A stretch of DNA of 9,639 nucleotides from Thermoleophilia bacterium (GTDB lineage Bacteria > Actinomycetota > Thermoleophilia > Gaiellales > Gaiellaceae), in NCBI GenBank assembly GCA_016844515.1, contig JAERMP010000119.1, positions 1-9,639 of the forward strand, in the 5' to 3' direction. This document shows, in pieces, positions 8,149-9,639 of the stretch. The translations under genes and the position numbers were made by a program. The notes below the pieces were generated by a model. It was not told the DNA's origin. It saw only the letters and a program-made list of their open reading frames with translations, and searched no databases. The stretch's first letter is position 1, and the number at the start of each line of letters is the position of its first letter.

Positions 8149-8161
8149 GGGGTCAGACCCC
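8149..8161. repeat. REP-like palindrome, copy 1 (GGGGTCAGACCCC)
   Basis: Six-bp inverted arms GGGGTC and GACCCC surround a central A, three bases after the purH stop. It is the first of three copies of this word within 70 bp. No T-run follows, so it would be a weak intrinsic terminator at best. Confidence 0.75.
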
Positions 8162-8183
8162 AAGACGTGGCGCTTTGGGACAT

Positions 8184-8216
8184 GCCCGGGGTCTGACCCC
8201 GGGTCAGACCCCGGGC
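8184..8216. repeat. Long inverted repeat made of REP-like copies 2 and 3; possible bidirectional terminator
   Basis: Sixteen-base arms (8184-8199 and 8201-8216) are perfect reverse complements around C8200. Each arm contains the 13-bp palindrome of copy 1: GGGGTCTGACCCC at 8188-8200 and CGGGTCAGACCCC at 8200-8212. It lies between the converging purH and the 88-residue minus-strand gene, whose stop codon begins at 8216. It could end both transcripts. The reuse of one palindromic word suggests a dispersed REP-type element rather than a plain terminator; that is inference. Confidence 0.75.
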
Positions 8217-8482
8217 TACGCGATCGCCTCGTCCTCGTTGAGGAGGTGCGCGAAGCGCGAATGGGCGTCCACGATCTCGACGGATCGCCCTGCTTCGAGC
8301 TCGCGGCGCAGGTCGAGGAGGATCTGGGCGACCTCGGGTCGACCGCCGAGCTCGGTCTCCACGCGTGCCAGTGCGCAGCCTCGATCCCAGAATGCGCACT
8401 CCTCTCCAGGGCAGCGATTTGCGTGCCCTTCGGCGATCAGCTCGATCGTGCAGAGCTGACGGTGGTCCTCGGTCGGCCTCAC
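8216..8482 (-). CDS. Small cysteine-rich protein, possible metal-binding, function unknown
   Basis: This 88-residue protein starts at a GTG (8482). Four cysteines sit in the N-terminal half: Cys11, Cys24, Cys29 and Cys36, the last three in RCPGEECAFWDRGC. A 'CP-x3-C-x-FW-x2-GC' arrangement suggests a small zinc- or other metal-binding knuckle. The second half (about 38-83) is predicted to be helical and charged, with RPEVAQILLDLRRELEAGR. There is no signal peptide or membrane segment, so it should be cytoplasmic. I do not recognise a named family. The composition and motif spacing look coding, and the frame fits the space between the palindrome and the divergent MerB-like gene. Divergence from a MerB-like gene makes a thiol- or metal-related role conceivable, but this is not shown. 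Confidence 0.68.
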   Translation of the reverse strand: MRPTEDHRQLCTIELIAEGHANRCPGEECAFWDRGCALARVETELGGRPEVAQILLDLRRELEAGRSVEIVDAHSRFAHLLNEDEAIA

Positions 8483-8573
8483 GATACGAGGATGCGCTCC
8501 CTTCCCGCGGCGACCATCGGCGTGGCTGCGGATGCCGACTGCGGGAAGCTACGGAACCTGCCACGATCGCCGC

Positions 8574-9242
8574 GTGGACGCCTTCGACCTCGATGTGCGC
8601 CGCCACGTCTACTTCTCGGTCGTTGCGAGTGGCCGGCCGCCGACGACCACGGAGACCGCAGAGGCCTTCGGGCTAACCGAACCGGAGATCGCCGATGCGT
8701 ATCGGCGTCTTCACGGCGCGCACGCGCTCGTTCTCTTCCCGGATACGACCGACGTCTGGATGGCGAACCCCTTCTGCTTCGTGCCGACGCCGCATCGCGT
8801 CACGGCCGGCGGGCGAACCTGGACGGGAACATGCGCCTGGGATGCGCTCGGCATTCCCGGCGCGTTGCACGGCGACGGCCGCGTCGACACCGAGTGCGCA
8901 TGTTGCGGTGACTTGCTTGCGCTCGAGGTCGTCGGCGGTGAGCTCGCGCGTGGCGCGGACGTGCTCGTCCACCTGGTTGTCCCGGCACGACGCTGGTGGG
9001 ACGACATCGGCTTCACCTGAAGCACCATCGTCTACCTCCGGTCGGAGGAGCACCTGGAACGATGGCTCGACGCCAACGGTTACGAGCGCGGGGCGTCGAT
9101 GGCTGCCTCGCAGATGAACGACCTCGCCCGGCGGTTCTGGTGGACGCGGCTCGACCCCGGCTGGCAGCCCAGGTCGCTCGACGAGTCGCAAGCGATCCTC
9201 GTCGAAGTCGGGCTCACCGGCGAGTTCTGGCAGCTGCTGTAG
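8574..9242 (+). CDS. Alkylmercury lyase (MerB)-like protein with in-frame TGA, probable selenoprotein
   Basis: MerB enzymes cleave carbon-mercury bonds with two Cys and one Asp (Cys96, Asp99, Cys159 in plasmid MerB). Read through the TGA at 9018-9020, this frame gives 222 residues. It has an N-terminal winged-helix-like region (about 4-55), [22 protein letters not shown] with Cys87 and Asp90 in the MerB C-x2-D spacing, a CACCG cluster at 108-112, and [17 protein letters not shown][TGA][15 protein letters not shown]. The TGA is residue 149, 62 after Cys87; in MerB, Cys159 is 63 after Cys96. So TGA replaces the catalytic cysteine. The 73 codons after it stay family-like ([25 protein letters not shown]) to a TAG. 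The SECIS-like hairpin beside it supports selenocysteine. The GTG at 8574 gives [13 protein letters not shown] and is preferred to the ATG at 8532. The alternative is a nonsense mutation. Whether mercury is the real substrate is unknown; no other mer gene is present. Confidence 0.8.
9018..9065 (+). promoter_or_regulatory. SECIS-like hairpin directing selenocysteine at TGA 9018
   Basis: Counting the T of TGA as 1, an upper stem CCTCC/GGAGG (9035-9039 with 9044-9048) is capped by a GGTC tetraloop at positions 23-26. Below it, C9032-G9050 and T9033-A9049 pair with A9034 (position 17) bulged. A lower stem CCATCGT/ACGATGG (9025-9031 with 9059-9065) closes the structure. The E. coli fdhF SECIS has a GGUC loop at 22-25 and a bulged U17, so spacing and loop match almost exactly; the bulge is A instead of U. 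The hairpin lies within coding sequence, as bacterial SECIS elements do, where SelB would bind it. Confidence 0.8.
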
Positions 9243-9244
9243 GC

Positions 9245-9260
9245 GCGAGGCTTGCCTCGC
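9245..9260. terminator. GC-rich hairpin after the MerB-like gene, possible terminator
   Basis: Seven-base arms GCGAGGC and GCCTCGC flank TT, three bases after the TAG at 9240-9242. There is no T-tract, so it is at best an L-shaped terminator of the kind proposed in actinobacteria, or part of a repeat together with the next palindrome. Confidence 0.5.
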
Positions 9261-9271
9261 CCGCACGCAGG

Positions 9272-9291
9272 GGGCCGGGCATGCCCGGCCC
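9272..9291. repeat. Perfect 20-bp palindrome upstream of the PLP-enzyme gene
   Basis: GGGCCGGGCA and TGCCCGGCCC are exact reverse complements with no spacer. It sits 12 bp after the first hairpin and ends three bases before a possible -10 (TACGCT at 9294-9299). It could be a repeat element, part of a terminator pair, or an operator for the downstream gene; the sequence does not decide. Confidence 0.55.
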
Positions 9292-9293
9292 GA

Positions 9294-9299
9294 TACGCT
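9294..9299 (+). promoter_or_regulatory. Possible -10 element before the cysteine/cystathionine synthase gene
   Basis: TACGCT fits TANNNT and is followed by eight bases and then the ATG at 9308, close to the leaderless spacing seen for purM and ctaG. No Shine-Dalgarno is visible. No -35 is apparent, because the upstream space is filled by the palindrome. Weak evidence. Confidence 0.35.
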
Positions 9300-9307
9300 T
9301 CCGCCCG

Positions 9308-9639
9308 ATGTCTCGCCGCGAGTATCCAACGGTCCTCGAGCTCGTCGGGCACACGCCGATCGTCCGGCTCGAGCGCCTCGGACGCGATGTCCCGGGCGAG
9401 CTCCTCGCCAAGCTCGAGTACCTGAACCCGGGCGGATCGGTGAAGGACCGAATCGGGCTCGCGATGATCGAGGCGGCGGAGAAAGACGGTCGGCTTAGAC
9501 CGGGCGGAACGATCGTGGAGCCGACGTCCGGTAACACCGGCGTCGGCCTTGCCATTGCCGCAGCGCTCCGCGGGTACCGCTGCATCTTCGTGATGCCCGA
9601 CAAGATGAGCCAGGAGAAGATCTCGATGCTCCGCGCGTA
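9308..9639 (+). CDS. PLP-dependent cysteine synthase / cystathionine beta-synthase (3' truncated by window edge)
   Basis: The first 110 codons of a fold-type II PLP enzyme are present. From the ATG at 9308 it reads [21 protein letters not shown], the standard N terminus of the CysK/CBS family. The PLP lysine lies in [16 protein letters not shown], and the phosphate-binding loop is [31 protein letters not shown] is more typical of cystathionine beta-synthase than of CysK, so transsulfuration from serine and homocysteine is slightly favoured over O-acetylserine sulfhydrylation. The missing C terminus, with or without CBS domains, would decide this, so no symbol is given. It lies 65 bp after the MerB-like gene, separated by two palindromes, so it probably has its own promoter. 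Confidence 0.9.
   Translation, partial: MSRREYPTVLELVGHTPIVRLERLGRDVPGELLAKLEYLNPGGSVKDRIGLAMIEAAEKDGRLRPGGTIVEPTSGNTGVGLAIAAALRGYRCIFVMPDKMSQEKISMLRA

Noticed and set aside
8246..8911. 221-residue plus-strand reading frame overlapping the small gene and the MerB-like gene
   Set aside because: Arg-rich translation, with both overlapped genes having better coding character.
8532..9020. A complete 162-residue protein ending at the TGA
   Set aside because: Stopping there would cut a MerB-like protein just at its catalytic cysteine, while the same frame continues with family-like sequence and a SECIS-like hairpin.
9099..9242. A separate small gene starting at the in-frame ATG after the TGA
   Set aside because: Homology-like sequence begins directly after the TGA ([11 protein letters not shown]), well before this ATG, so it is the C-terminal part of the same protein.

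Overview
The window is GC-rich bacterial chromosome. Codons end mostly in G or C, GTG starts are frequent, genes overlap by 4 to 13 nt, and several -10-like hexamers lie 6 to 8 nt before a start codon, the layout of leaderless transcripts. This suggests an actinobacterium, possibly a deep-branching one such as Thermoleophilia; the lineage is an inference and cannot be fixed from this window.

Layout. (1) 1-3138, plus strand: the 3' part of purL, then purF one base later. (2) 3141-5189, minus strand: an apparent three-gene operon, ctaG (caa3 oxidase assembly) > DUF1295 membrane protein > small secreted protein, wedged between purF and purM. (3) 5252-8146, plus strand: tightly overlapping purM, purN and purH. 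PurL, PurF, PurM, PurN and PurH together cover the glutamine-dependent and formyl-transfer steps of de novo IMP synthesis. purH is broken in this sequence: about 24 conserved codons that carry IMP cyclohydrolase catalytic residues are missing at the same point as a frameshift. (4) 8147-8216: three copies of a GGGGTCAGACCCC-type palindrome. (5) 8216-8482, minus strand: an 88-residue cysteine-rich protein. (6) 8574-9242, plus strand: an alkylmercury-lyase (MerB)-like gene with an in-frame TGA. (7) 9243-9307: two tandem GC palindromes. (8) From 9308: the start of a PLP-dependent cysteine synthase or cystathionine beta-synthase, cut by the window edge.

The main discovery candidate is (6). The TGA falls where MerB enzymes have a catalytic cysteine. 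The reading frame continues for 73 family-like codons to a TAG. Directly after the TGA lies a hairpin with a GGTC tetraloop and a bulged base, closely matching the bacterial SECIS of E. coli fdhF. This is best explained as a selenocysteine-containing MerB-like protein. No selA, selB, selC or selD gene lies in the window, so the rest of the genome must confirm the decoding machinery.
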